In this document: positions 25,455 through 35,866 of the stretch, in pieces
Position numbering within the stretch: the first letter of the stretch is position 1
Layout of the letters: each line of letters begins with the position of its first letter
Assembly (NCBI RefSeq): GCF_009663685.2
Contig: NZ_RCOG02000026.1
Span: forward strand, 173,893 to 237,892
Direction of reading: 5' to 3'
DNA length: 64,000 nt
Source of the DNA: Cupriavidus sp. U2
GTDB lineage: Bacteria > Pseudomonadota > Gammaproteobacteria > Burkholderiales > Burkholderiaceae
Notes under the pieces: generated by a model
Seen by the model: the letters and a program-made list of their open reading frames with translations, nothing else
Told to the model about the DNA's origin: nothing
Databases searched by the model: none
Translations under genes and position numbers: made by a program

Positions 25455-27050
25455 TCAGACCGGGATGCCGAAATGGTCCGCGCGGGCCATCGGCCAGTAC
25501 TTTTCCCACAGGCTGAAACGCAGGTTGCCGTTGAGCAGGTCGCCCGGCTGCAGGAAATCGAACAGCTCGGACATCGGCTTGACCTCGCTGGGCGACAGAC
25601 GCCTCACGATATGGTGCGGGGTCAGTTCGCCGGGCGAATGCAGCCCGGCCGCCTGCAGCAGTTCCTGCAGCGCATGCACTGTATGACGATGGAAATTGGC
25701 CACGCGCTCGGCCTTGTCCGGCACCACGATTGCGCGCTGGCGGACCGGGTCCTGCGTGGCCACGCCCACGGGGCAGCGGTCGGTGTGGCACTTCTGCGCC
25801 TGCACGCAACCCAGCGCGAACATGAAGCCGCGGGCCGCATTGCACCAGTCGGCACCCATCGCCAGCGTGCGGGCAATATCAAACGCGCTGATCAGCTTGC
25901 CGCTGGCACCCACGCGAATCTTGTCGCGCAGGTTGGCGCCGACCAGCGTGTTGTGGACCAGCAGCAGCCCTTCCTGCAGCGGCACGCCGATATGGTCGAC
26001 AAACTCCAGCGGGGCCGCACCGGTGCCGCCTTCGGCGCCATCAACGACGATGAAATCCGGCAGGATTCCCGATGCCAGCATCGCCTTGACCACGCCAAAG
26101 AAATCCCACGGATGGCCCATGCACAGCTTGAAGCCGGTAGGCTTGCCGCCCGACAGGTTACGTAGCCGATCGACGAATTGCAGCAATTCCAGCGGCGTGG
26201 AGAATTCGCTATGGGCGGCGGGCGACACGCAATCGACACCCATCGGCACGCCGCGCGTGGCGGCGATTTCCGGCGTGATCTTGGCGGCTGGCAGCACCCC
26301 GCCATGGCCCGGCTTGGCGCCTTGCGACAGCTTGACCTCGATCATCTTGACCTGCGGGTCGGCTGCCTGCCTGGCGAACAGCTCGGGGGCGAAACTGCCA
26401 TCGGCGCGGCGGCAGCCGAAGTAGCCCGAGCCCAGTTCCCAGATCAGGTCGCCGCCCTCGGCGCGGTGATATGGCGAAATCGAGCCCTCGCCAGTGTCGT
26501 GGGCGAACCCGCCGATCTTCGCGCCGCGGTTGAGCGAGCGGATGGCGTTGGCCGACAGCGCGCCGAAGCTCATCGCAGAAACATTAAAGACCGAGATGTC
26601 GTAAGGCTGGGCGCGATCGGGCCCCACCGTGACGCGGAAATCGGCCGACGGGATTTTGGTCGGGGCCAGCGAGTGGCTGATCCATTCGTAGCCCGGGCGT
26701 TTGACGTCAGATTCGGTGCCGAACGGACGGCTATCCACCTCGTTCTTGGCGCGCTGGTACACCAGGCTGCGCTGGGCGCGCGAGAAGGGCGCCTCGGACG
26801 TATCGTCCTCGATGAAGTACTGGCGGATTTCCGGCCGGATGAATTCCAGGAAAAAACGCGCGTGACCCCAGATGGGGTAGTTGCGCAGGATGGCGTGGCG
26901 GCGCTGGAGCAGGTCGTGGGCGCCCACCAGGCATAGCGCCAGCGGCAGCGCCACCCACCACCACGACACGGCACGCGTGGCCGCCAGGGCGGTCAGGACG
27001 ATCAGGCCGCAGGCTGACAGGGCCACGGCCCCATAACGACGCTCGAACAT
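25455..27050 (-). CDS. FMN-binding glutamate synthase family protein
   Basis: The product is 531 residues. After two N-terminal membrane helices (about residues 8-45) comes a GltS-like (beta/alpha)8 domain with NVSAMSFGALSANAIRSLN, HDTGEGSISPYH, KLSQGAKPGHGGVLP, and the FMN-site DGAEGGTGAAPLEF. Three cysteines spaced as in glutamate synthase 3Fe-4S clusters lie in GCVQAQKCHTDRCPVG. The glutaminase domain is absent, so it is not a full GltB. Such stand-alone proteins are widespread and uncharacterised. The ATG at 27050 just precedes the first helix. The gene is divergent from acoR across 300 bases. Confidence 0.88.
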   Translation of the reverse strand: MFERRYGAVALSACGLIVLTALAATRAVSWWWVALPLALCLVGAHDLLQRRHAILRNYPIWGHARFFLEFIRPEIRQYFIEDDTSEAPFSRAQRSLVYQRAKNEVDSRPFGTESDVKRPGYEWISHSLAPTKIPSADFRVTVGPDRAQPYDISVFNVSAMSFGALSANAIRSLNRGAKIGGFAHDTGEGSISPYHRAEGGDLIWELGSGYFGCRRADGSFAPELFARQAADPQVKMIEVKLSQGAKPGHGGVLPAAKITPEIAATRGVPMGVDCVSPAAHSEFSTPLELLQFVDRLRNLSGGKPTGFKLCMGHPWDFFGVVKAMLASGILPDFIVVDGAEGGTGAAPLEFVDHIGVPLQEGLLLVHNTLVGANLRDKIRVGASGKLISAFDIARTLAMGADWCNAARGFMFALGCVQAQKCHTDRCPVGVATQDPVRQRAIVVPDKAERVANFHRHTVHALQELLQAAGLHSPGELTPHHIVRRLSPSEVKPMSELFDFLQPGDLLNGNLRFSLWEKYWPMARADHFGIPV

Positions 27051-27350
27051 GTGGGGGACTCTTCCGGTTTTTGGCAACCCTGGATGATCCCGCGTATAGG
27101 GAGGCAAGTGAAGTCCCGGCACGGGAAACGCTGTTTTGAGGATCGGACAACAAAATGCGATTAACCGCCCAGTGATGACGCGCACCGGTGGTGGATGGGG
27201 CGGCAAACGGGGACGGACAGCGAGTCAAATAACGCCATTAACCGCCAAAAAGTGATCGAAAGCGCATTTTGCGGCGCGATGCTGCAGCGCCGCGTTTGCG
27301 CCGGCAGGACGGTGGGATACAGTACCCCGCAGACCGATAAGGAGACAGCG
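27051..27350. promoter_or_regulatory. divergent promoter region with a spaced direct repeat
   Basis: This 300-base region lies between the glutamate synthase-like gene and acoR. The sequence ATTAACCGCC occurs at 27160-27169 and again at 27237-27246, each followed within one to four bases by AGTGAT. AAGGAGA at 27339-27345 is the acoR ribosome site. I see no gene. Confidence 0.5.
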
Positions 27351-29372
<2,022 letters not shown>

Positions 29373-29388
29373 CGACTGTCCAGCCCAG

Positions 29389-29415
29389 GACACCTGTACT
29401 GTGACACCTGTCACA
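29389..29415. promoter_or_regulatory. candidate AcoR upstream activating sequence
   Basis: TGTGACA-CC-TGTCACA at 29400-29415 is a strong palindrome. Its GACACCTGT core is repeated at 29389-29397, 14 bases away. It lies about 100 bases before the sigma-54 promoter, the usual distance for an enhancer-bound activator. Confidence 0.7.
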
Positions 29416-29429
29416 CCCTGACCCGGCGG

Positions 29430-29474
29430 AATGGCGTGCGGCCTCCGGGTTATCCCGTGGGGCCGCACGCCATT
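29430..29474. repeat. 14-bp perfect inverted repeat between enhancer site and promoter
   Basis: AATGGCGTGCGGCC at 29430-29443 is matched exactly by its reverse complement at 29461-29474, with a 17-base spacer that contains a small CGGG/CCCG stem. It lies in the acoR 3' region. No T-run follows, so a standard intrinsic terminator is doubtful; a termination or DNA-structure role is open. Confidence 0.85.
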
Positions 29475-29512
29475 TCCCGGGGTTTCCGGCCCTGGCATCG
29501 CCGCCACGTCCC

Positions 29513-29528
29513 TGGCACACCCATTGCA
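29513..29528 (+). promoter_or_regulatory. sigma-54 (-24/-12) promoter of acoXABC
   Basis: TGGCACACCCATTGCA matches the sigma-54 consensus, with GG and GC elements correctly spaced. It lies 38 bases before the acoX start and downstream of the AcoR candidate sites. Confidence 0.92.
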
Positions 29529-29565
29529 AAGACCCTGTCACGACAAGAGCGACAGGAGACAGGAC

Positions 29566-30609
29566 ATGGGGGTACCGCTGGTCGGCATCATCGCCAATCC
29601 CGTATCGGCGCGCGATATCCGCCGCGTGATCGCCAACGCCAACAGCCTGCAGCTGGCGGACCGCGTCAATATCGTGCTGCGCCTGCTGGCCGCGCTGGCG
29701 GCCTGCGGCATCGACCGCGTGATGATGATGCCGGACCGCGAGGGCCTGCGCGTCATGCTGAACCGGCACCTGACGCGCCACCAGGGGCCCGATGCCCGCC
29801 TGCCGGCGGTGGACTTCATCGACATGCCGGTAACCGCGCGCGTCGACGATACGCTGCATGCCGCCCGTCATATGGCCGACGCCGGCGTGTCCGTCCTCAT
29901 CGTGCTGGGCGGCGACGGTACGCACCGCGCCGTGGTGCGCGAATGCGGCGCAGTGCCGATTGCCGGGCTTTCCACCGGCACCAACAACGCCTTCCCCGAA
30001 ATGCGCGAGCCAACCATCACCGGGCTGGCCGCGGGGCTGTACGCCACCGGGCAGATCCCCGCGGGCCGCGCGCTGGCGTCGAACAAGCGGCTCGATATCG
30101 TGATTCGCGATGCCGATGGTGGCTTCCGGCGCGACATTGCCCTGGTCGATGCCGTGATCGCGCACGAGCAGTTCGTCGGCGCCCGCGCGCTATGGCGGGC
30201 CGACACGCTGGCCGCCGTCTACGTGGCCTATGCCGATCCGCAGGCAATTGGCCTGTCGGCCATTGCCGGGCTGCTGGAACCGATTGGCCGGCGCGAGCCG
30301 GGCGGCCTGGCCATCGAGCTGGCACCGGCCGGCGAGGGGGCCTTCGATCTGTTGGCACCCATTGCGCCCGGCCTGCTCTGCACCGTGCCGATTGCCGGGT
30401 GGCACCGCATCGCGCACGCGCGGCCGCACCGTGTGCGCCAGCGCGCCGGCATCGTCGCGCTGGACGGCGAACGCGAGCTGGCGTTCGGGCCGCACGACGA
30501 GGTAACCGTCACGTTGCACGACCACGCGTTCCGCAGCATCGACGTGGCGGCCTGCATGCGCTACGCCGCGTGCGAGCAGCTGATGCGCAGCGTGCCGGCG
30601 CTGACCTGA
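29566..30609 (+). CDS. acoX: AcoX, NAD-kinase-like protein of the acetoin operon
   Basis: The product is 347 residues. A GGDGT motif (VLGGDGTHRA, Asp117) and GLSTGTNNAF place it in the ATP-NAD kinase superfamily, whose members phosphorylate NAD or lipids. AcoX is co-transcribed with acetoin dehydrogenase genes in Cupriavidus necator and relatives, but its reaction is still unknown. The opening LVGIIANPVSARDIRRV is a good match to the family. GGAG precedes the ATG by about ten bases. It is the first gene after the sigma-54 promoter. Confidence 0.93.
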   Translation: MGVPLVGIIANPVSARDIRRVIANANSLQLADRVNIVLRLLAALAACGIDRVMMMPDREGLRVMLNRHLTRHQGPDARLPAVDFIDMPVTARVDDTLHAARHMADAGVSVLIVLGGDGTHRAVVRECGAVPIAGLSTGTNNAFPEMREPTITGLAAGLYATGQIPAGRALASNKRLDIVIRDADGGFRRDIALVDAVIAHEQFVGARALWRADTLAAVYVAYADPQAIGLSAIAGLLEPIGRREPGGLAIELAPAGEGAFDLLAPIAPGLLCTVPIAGWHRIAHARPHRVRQRAGIVALDGERELAFGPHDEVTVTLHDHAFRSIDVAACMRYAACEQLMRSVPALT

Positions 30610-30666
30610 GCCGCCCCCCCTTCATCCCACCATCACAAGGCAGTACCACCACCAAAGGAGACGACC

Positions 30667-31665
30667 ATGAGCGCCAGCACTTCGCAGTCAGCGCAGCTGC
30701 CCCTCGACAAGGAGACATTGCTGACCGTGTACCGCAAGATGCGGACGATCCGCGATTTCGAGGAACGCCTGCATGTGGATTTCGGCCGCGGGGATATTCC
30801 CGGCTTCGTGCACCTCTACGCCGGCGAGGAGGCGGCAGGCGTGGGCATTCTTCACCATCTGCACGATGGCGACCGCATCGCCAGTACGCACCGGGGCCAC
30901 GGCCACTGCATCGCCAAGGGGGTGGATCCGGTGGCGATGATGAAGGAGATCTACGGCAAGAAGGGCGGTTCGTGCAACGGCAAGGGCGGGTCGATGCATA
31001 TCGCCGACCTGTCCAAGGGGATGATGGGCGCCAACGGCATCCTGGGCGCTGGCGCACCGCTGGTCTGCGGCGCGGCGCTGGCGGCCAAGTTTCGCGGCAA
31101 GGGCGAGGTCGGCATCACGTTCTGCGGCGACGGGGCGTCGAACCAGGGCACGTTCCTGGAGAGCCTGAACCTGGCGGCGGTGTGGAACCTGCCGGTGATC
31201 TTCGTCATCGAGAACAACGGCTACGCGGAATCGACGTCGCGCGACTATGGCACGGCCGTCGACAGCTATGTCGATCGCGCGGCCGGCTTCGGCATCCCGG
31301 GCGTGACCGTGGACGGCACCGACTTCTTTGCCGTGCACGAGGCGGCCGGCGAGGTCATCCGGCGTGCGCGCGAAGGGGGCGGCCCGTCGCTGCTGGAATG
31401 CAAGATGGTCCGCTTCTACGGTCACTTCGAGGGCGATGCCCAGACCTATCGCGGCGCGGGCGAGCTGGACGATATCCGCGCCAACAAGGACTGCCTGAAG
31501 CTGTTCACGCGGGCCGTGACCCGGGCCGGCGTGGTGACGCGCGACGAGTTCGATGCCATCGACCGCGAGGTGGCCGCGCTGATCGACCACGCCGTGCAGG
31601 AGGCCAAGGCCGCGCCGCTGCCGGGGCCCGAAGACCTGCTGACCGATGTCTACGTGAGCTACTAA
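30667..31665 (+). CDS. acoA: acetoin dehydrogenase E1 alpha subunit
   Basis: The product is 332 residues. The thiamine-diphosphate motif runs from GDGASNQG (about residue 155) to IENNGYAEST, and the start YRKMRTIRDFEERLH and GSMHIADLSKGMMGANGILG are typical of 2-oxo acid dehydrogenase E1 alpha. With AcoB it decarboxylates acetoin to acetaldehyde plus a hydroxyethyl-ThDP intermediate passed to AcoC. AAAGGAGACGACC precedes the ATG. It lies 57 bases after acoX and 28 before acoB. Confidence 0.95.
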   Translation: MSASTSQSAQLPLDKETLLTVYRKMRTIRDFEERLHVDFGRGDIPGFVHLYAGEEAAGVGILHHLHDGDRIASTHRGHGHCIAKGVDPVAMMKEIYGKKGGSCNGKGGSMHIADLSKGMMGANGILGAGAPLVCGAALAAKFRGKGEVGITFCGDGASNQGTFLESLNLAAVWNLPVIFVIENNGYAESTSRDYGTAVDSYVDRAAGFGIPGVTVDGTDFFAVHEAAGEVIRRAREGGGPSLLECKMVRFYGHFEGDAQTYRGAGELDDIRANKDCLKLFTRAVTRAGVVTRDEFDAIDREVAALIDHAVQEAKAAPLPGPEDLLTDVYVSY

Positions 31666-31693
31666 GCCATTCCAAAACAAAGGAGACAGCATC

Positions 31694-32710
31694 ATGGCCC
31701 GCAAACTCAGTATGAAGCTGGCGATCAACGAGGCGATCGACCAGGAAATGACCCGCGATCCGAGCGTGATCATGCTCGGCGAGGATATTGTCGGCGGCGC
31801 AGGCGCCGACGGCGAGAAAGACGCCTGGGGCGGTGTGCTCGGCGTGACCAAGGGGCTCTATGCCAGGCACGGCGACCGCCTGCTCGACACGCCGCTGTCT
31901 GAATCGGCTTATGTGGGCGCCGCCATCGGCGCCGCCGCCTGTGGCATGCGCCCGATCGCCGAGCTGATGTTCATCGACTTCATGGGCGTCTGCTTCGACC
32001 AGATCTTCAACCAGGCCGCCAAGTTCCGCTACATGTTCGGCGGCAAGGCCGAAACGCCGGTGGTGATCCGCGCCATGGTCGGCGCCGGCTTCCGCGCGGC
32101 CGCGCAGCACAGCCAGATGCTGACGCCGATCTTCACGCATATCCCCGGGCTGAAGGTGGTGTGCCCGTCCACGCCGTACGACACCAAGGGCCTGCTGATC
32201 CAGGCCATCCGCGACAACGACCCCGTGATCTTCTGCGAGCACAAGAACCTGTACGGGCTGGAGGGCGACGTGCCCGAGGGCGCCTACGCGATCCCGTTCG
32301 GCGAGGCCAATATCGCGCGCGACGGCAAGGACGTGACCATCGTCAGCTATGGCCTGATGGTGCATCGCGCGCTGGAGGCGGCGGCCACGCTGGCCAGGGA
32401 CGGCATCGAGGCCGAAGTGATCGACCTGCGCACGCTGTCGCCGCTGGACATGGACACGGTGCTCGAATCGGTGGAAAACACCGGCCGCCTGGTGGTGGTG
32501 GACGAAGCCAGCCCGCGCTGCAATATCGCCACCGACATCGCCGCCCAGACCGTGCAGCAGGCGTTTGGCGCGCTCAAGGCCGGCATCGAGATGGTCTGCC
32601 CGCCGCATACGCCGGTGCCGTTCTCGCCGACGCTCGAAGACCTGTATATCCCCAGCGCAGCCCGTATCGTGGAAGCCGCGCGCAAGACCATGAAGGGAGG
32701 CAAGCACTGA
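31694..32710 (+). CDS. acoB: acetoin dehydrogenase E1 beta subunit
   Basis: The product is 338 residues of the transketolase-like E1 beta family: EDIVGGAGADGEKDAWGG, DTPLSESAYVGAAIGAA, PIAELMFIDFMGVCFDQIFN, and the C-terminal transketolase domain with VVVDEASPRCNIATDIA. It forms the heterotetramer with AcoA. AAAGGAGACAGC lies upstream of the ATG. Its stop codon shares one base with the acoC start, so translation is coupled. Confidence 0.95.
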   Translation: MARKLSMKLAINEAIDQEMTRDPSVIMLGEDIVGGAGADGEKDAWGGVLGVTKGLYARHGDRLLDTPLSESAYVGAAIGAAACGMRPIAELMFIDFMGVCFDQIFNQAAKFRYMFGGKAETPVVIRAMVGAGFRAAAQHSQMLTPIFTHIPGLKVVCPSTPYDTKGLLIQAIRDNDPVIFCEHKNLYGLEGDVPEGAYAIPFGEANIARDGKDVTIVSYGLMVHRALEAAATLARDGIEAEVIDLRTLSPLDMDTVLESVENTGRLVVVDEASPRCNIATDIAAQTVQQAFGALKAGIEMVCPPHTPVPFSPTLEDLYIPSAARIVEAARKTMKGGKH

Positions 32711-33822
32711 TGGCCGCAGCAATCACCCCGATCGTGATGCCCAAATGGGGCCTGTCGATGAAGGAAGGCACCGTCAATGCCTGGCTGGTCGACACCGGCG
32801 CCGAGATTACCGTGGGCATGCCGATCCTCGATGTGGAAACCGACAAGATCGCCAACGCCGTGGAAGCCCCCGACGCCGGCACGTTGCGGCGCAAGGTGGC
32901 CGATGCGGGCGACGTGCTGCCTGTGAAGGCGCTGCTTGGCGTACTCGCACCCGATGAGGTCAGCGATGCGGAAATCGACGCGTATGTCGCCAGCTACGAG
33001 ACGCCGGCCGACGACGAAGATGAAGACGAAGCCGGCCCTGCCTATCAGTTCGCGGAGGTCGACGGCCTGCGCGTCCGCTACGCCCGCAGGGGCCACGGCG
33101 CCGAGGCGGTGCTCTTCCTCCACGGCTTTGGCGGAGATCTGGACAACTGGCTGTTCAACCTCGATCCGCTGGCGGACACGTACACCGTGGTGGCGCTGGA
33201 TCTCCCGGGACACGGGCAGACCACGCCCCGCCTGGCTGGCACGACGCTGGCGGAGATGGCCGGCTTCGTGACCCGCTTTCTTGACGCGCTGGACATCGGC
33301 CAGGCGCACCTGGTGGGCCATTCGATGGGCGGCGGCATTGCCGCGCAACTGGCCGTGGACGCCCCGCACCGCGTGCTGTCCGTCGCGCTGGTGTCCCCGG
33401 TGGGCTTTGGCGACGAGATCAACAACGGCTACACGGAAGGCTTTGTCAATGCGCAGTCGCGCCGCGACCTGAAGCCGGTCATCGAGCTGCTGTTCGCCAA
33501 CCCCGATCTGGTCAGCCGGCAGATGCTGGACGACCTGCTGCGGTACAAGCGGCTTGACGGCGTGCCCGAGGCACTGGCGGCACTGGGGGCCAGCCTGTTC
33601 GCCGATGGCCGCCAGCGCGAGCAACCGGGCCGGCGCCTGGCCGAGGCGGGCAAACGCACGCTGGTAATCTGGGGCGCCCGTGACCAGGTCGTCCCGCCCG
33701 CCCACGCGGAAAACGCCCCGGCTGGCGCCACCGTCACGGTGTTCGACGATGCCGGCCACATGAGCCAGATGGAAAAGGCCGGCGAGGTGAACGGGCTGCT
33801 GAGAGGGCATCTGGCGGGGTAG
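32710..33822 (+). CDS. acoC: AcoC, lipoyl/alpha-beta hydrolase-type E2 of the acetoin complex
   Basis: The product is 370 residues. A lipoyl domain comes first, with the lipoylated lysine in VETDKIANAVEAP (about residue 44). An acidic linker (DDEDEDE) follows, then an alpha/beta hydrolase fold with HGFGGDLDNW, nucleophile elbow GHSMGGG, and a closing GHMSQME. This is the AcoC architecture of C. necator, not the usual CoA acetyltransferase catalytic domain. It transfers the acetyl group to CoA in the acetoin complex. No acoL (E3) gene follows, so a dihydrolipoamide dehydrogenase from elsewhere must serve it. Confidence 0.93.
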   Translation: MAAAITPIVMPKWGLSMKEGTVNAWLVDTGAEITVGMPILDVETDKIANAVEAPDAGTLRRKVADAGDVLPVKALLGVLAPDEVSDAEIDAYVASYETPADDEDEDEAGPAYQFAEVDGLRVRYARRGHGAEAVLFLHGFGGDLDNWLFNLDPLADTYTVVALDLPGHGQTTPRLAGTTLAEMAGFVTRFLDALDIGQAHLVGHSMGGGIAAQLAVDAPHRVLSVALVSPVGFGDEINNGYTEGFVNAQSRRDLKPVIELLFANPDLVSRQMLDDLLRYKRLDGVPEALAALGASLFADGRQREQPGRRLAEAGKRTLVIWGARDQVVPPAHAENAPAGATVTVFDDAGHMSQMEKAGEVNGLLRGHLAG

Positions 33823-33861
33823 GGCGGGGCGGACAACAGCTGGCTTCGCCAGAGATATTCT

Positions 33862-33981
33862 CCCCTCTCCCATTTATGGGAGAGGGGCGGGGGAGAGGGC
33901 GAGCCTCTCGGGATGCGAGGGTCTCGATTTGGACCGCCGCGCCCTCTCCCCCGACCCCTCTCCCGCGCTGCGGGAGAGGGG
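33862..33981. repeat. paired hairpin repeat between convergent genes
   Basis: Two perfect 12-base-pair hairpins, CCCCTCTCCCAT/ATGGGAGAGGGG at 33862-33887 and CCCCTCTCCCGC/GCGGGAGAGGGG at 33955-33981, share the same outer arm. A further GGGGGAGAGGGCG near 33889 can pair with CGCCCTCTCCCCC near 33940. It lies between acoC and the convergent SDR gene. The form suggests a dispersed intergenic repeat and a bidirectional transcription stop. Confidence 0.8.
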
Positions 33982-34014
33982 AGCAAACCGACAGCAACAA
34001 CCGGCAGACCGACA

Positions 34015-34773
34015 TCAAATCACCCCCCCATTGACCCGCAGCGTCTGCCCGTTGACCCACGCCCCGTCTGCACCGGCAAAGAACGCCACGGCGTTGGCGA
34101 TATCCTCCGGCGTGCCCAGGCGTTCGAGCGGGGCCATCCTTGCCATGCGGTCGATCAGTTCCGGCGACTTGCCGTCGAGGAACAGCTCGGTGGCGGTCGG
34201 CCCCGGGGCCACGGAATTGACGGTGATATTGCGGCCGCGCATCTCCTTCATCAGCACGGCGGTCAGGGCTTCCACGGCTGCTTTCGAGGCCGCGTAGACG
34301 CCGTAGGTCGGCATCAGCAGCCCCACCAGGCTGGACGACAGATTGATGACACGGCCGCCGTCGCGCAGGCGCCGTGCCGCCTCGCGCAACGTGTTGAAAG
34401 TGCCCTTTACGTTGATATGCATGACGCTGTCGAACAGCGCGTCATCGGTCTCGGCCAGCGTGGCGAGCTTCATGATGCCCGCGTTGTTGACCAGCACATC
34501 GACGCCACCAAACGCCGCCTCGGCTGCGGCGAACATGCGGGCCACGGCAGTCGGGTCACTGATGTCGGCCTGATGGGTGAGGGCGCGGCCGCCGGCAGCC
34601 TCGATGTCCGCGGCCACGGCTTCGGCTTCGCGGGCACTGCCGGCGTAGTTGACGACAATCGTCAGGCCGTCGGCCGCCAGGCGCCGGGCGATGGCGGCGC
34701 CGATGCCGCGCGAGGCGCCGGTCACGATGGCGACGCGGGTCGGCTGGGAGGGGGTTGAGAGGGTGGCGGTCAT
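34015..34773 (-). CDS. short-chain dehydrogenase/reductase
   Basis: The product is 252 residues of the classical SDR family: cofactor motif TGASRGIG, NNAG, catalytic Ser in INLSSSLVG, YGVYAASK (Tyr-X3-Lys), and a closing GADGAWVNGQTLRVNGG. The first strand leads into NYAGSAREAEA, which suggests NADPH preference. The substrate is unknown. It is divergent from a LysR gene across 171 bases and convergent with acoC. Confidence 0.92.
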   Translation of the reverse strand: MTATLSTPSQPTRVAIVTGASRGIGAAIARRLAADGLTIVVNYAGSAREAEAVAADIEAAGGRALTHQADISDPTAVARMFAAAEAAFGGVDVLVNNAGIMKLATLAETDDALFDSVMHINVKGTFNTLREAARRLRDGGRVINLSSSLVGLLMPTYGVYAASKAAVEALTAVLMKEMRGRNITVNSVAPGPTATELFLDGKSPELIDRMARMAPLERLGTPEDIANAVAFFAGADGAWVNGQTLRVNGGVI

Positions 34774-34944
34774 GGCTGGGCTCCGGTCGGTCGGGGGTGG
34801 TGGGCAACCGCGTCTGGCTGCGGTGTCACTGCACTATGCGCGATAGTCTCGTTTGGATAATCGGTCTAGAATTGCCAGCACTTGTTCTGTCGTGGAAACA
34901 ATGGTTTAAAAAAGCGTACTAAAAGGCACAGAAAAGGGCGCGGA

Positions 34945-35844
34945 ATGGACCGCTTCGACGCAATGCGGCTTTACACACGGGTGGTGGAACGCCGCAGTTT
35001 CACGCTGGCTGCCAGCGACATGGAGATGCCCCGGTCGACGGTGACCAAAGTGATCGCCGACCTGGAAAAGCGCCTGGGCGTGCGGCTGCTACAGCGCACC
35101 ACGCGGGTGGTGCGGCCCACGCTGGACGGCGAGGCGTATTACCGCCGATGCCTGCGCATTCTTGACGACATCGAGGACGCCGAGGGCGGCTTCAGCGGCG
35201 CCGAGCCGCGCGGCATGCTGCGCATCGAGGTCCAGGGCACCCTGGCTCGCCATTTCCTGATGCCCGGCTTTCCGGATTTCCTGAGCCGCTACCCCGAACT
35301 GCAGATCACGATGAGCGAAGGCGACCGCTGGGTCGACCTGGTGCAGGAGGGCGTGGACTGCGTGCTGCGCTACGGCAAGCTGCCCGACAGCGAACTGGTG
35401 GCCCGCCAGGTGGCCATGCTGGATCGTTTGACCTGCGCCACGCCCGCCTACCTGGAACGCTTCGGCACGCCGACCGATCTCGCATCGCTGGCCGGCCACC
35501 GGATGGTGGGCATCCGCCAGATGAGCACGGGCAATGTCACGCCGCTGGAGTTCGAGGTTGGCGACGACCTGAAGCGCCTGTCGCTGCCGTGCCCGCTGGC
35601 CGTCACCGGCACCGAGAGCTATCTGGCCGGTATCGAACTGGGTCTTGGCATCGCCCAGGTGCCGCGCTTCCATATCGTCGAACAGCTCCGGCGCGGCTCG
35701 CTGGTGGAAATCCTGCGCGACACGCCGCCGCCGTCGCAGCCCGTGTCGCTGCTCTATCCGCGCTCGCGCCAGCTATCGCCTCGTGTGCGAGCGTTCCTGG
35801 ACTGGGCGGCGGGCGAGTTTGCGCGGAGCCGGTTGCTGGCCTGA
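34945..35844 (+). CDS. LysR family regulator next to the SDR gene
   Basis: The product is 299 residues. The HTH is SFTLAASDMEMPRSTVTKVI, followed by RLLQRTTRVVRPTLDGEAYY, of the same subgroup as the LysR protein encoded at 19401-20300. The effector domain is complete. The ATG at 34945 is preferred over an upstream in-frame start because the family N-terminus begins at MDRFDAMRLYTRVVE. It probably controls the divergent SDR gene. Confidence 0.9.
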   Translation: MDRFDAMRLYTRVVERRSFTLAASDMEMPRSTVTKVIADLEKRLGVRLLQRTTRVVRPTLDGEAYYRRCLRILDDIEDAEGGFSGAEPRGMLRIEVQGTLARHFLMPGFPDFLSRYPELQITMSEGDRWVDLVQEGVDCVLRYGKLPDSELVARQVAMLDRLTCATPAYLERFGTPTDLASLAGHRMVGIRQMSTGNVTPLEFEVGDDLKRLSLPCPLAVTGTESYLAGIELGLGIAQVPRFHIVEQLRRGSLVEILRDTPPPSQPVSLLYPRSRQLSPRVRAFLDWAAGEFARSRLLA

Positions 35845-35866
35845 ACGTTGCGCACCGCACGCATGC

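Noticed and set aside
29436..31715. 759-codon plus-strand open frame
   Set aside because: It overlaps acoX and acoA, both strongly supported, in a different frame; its Arg-rich text is a GC-codon shadow.
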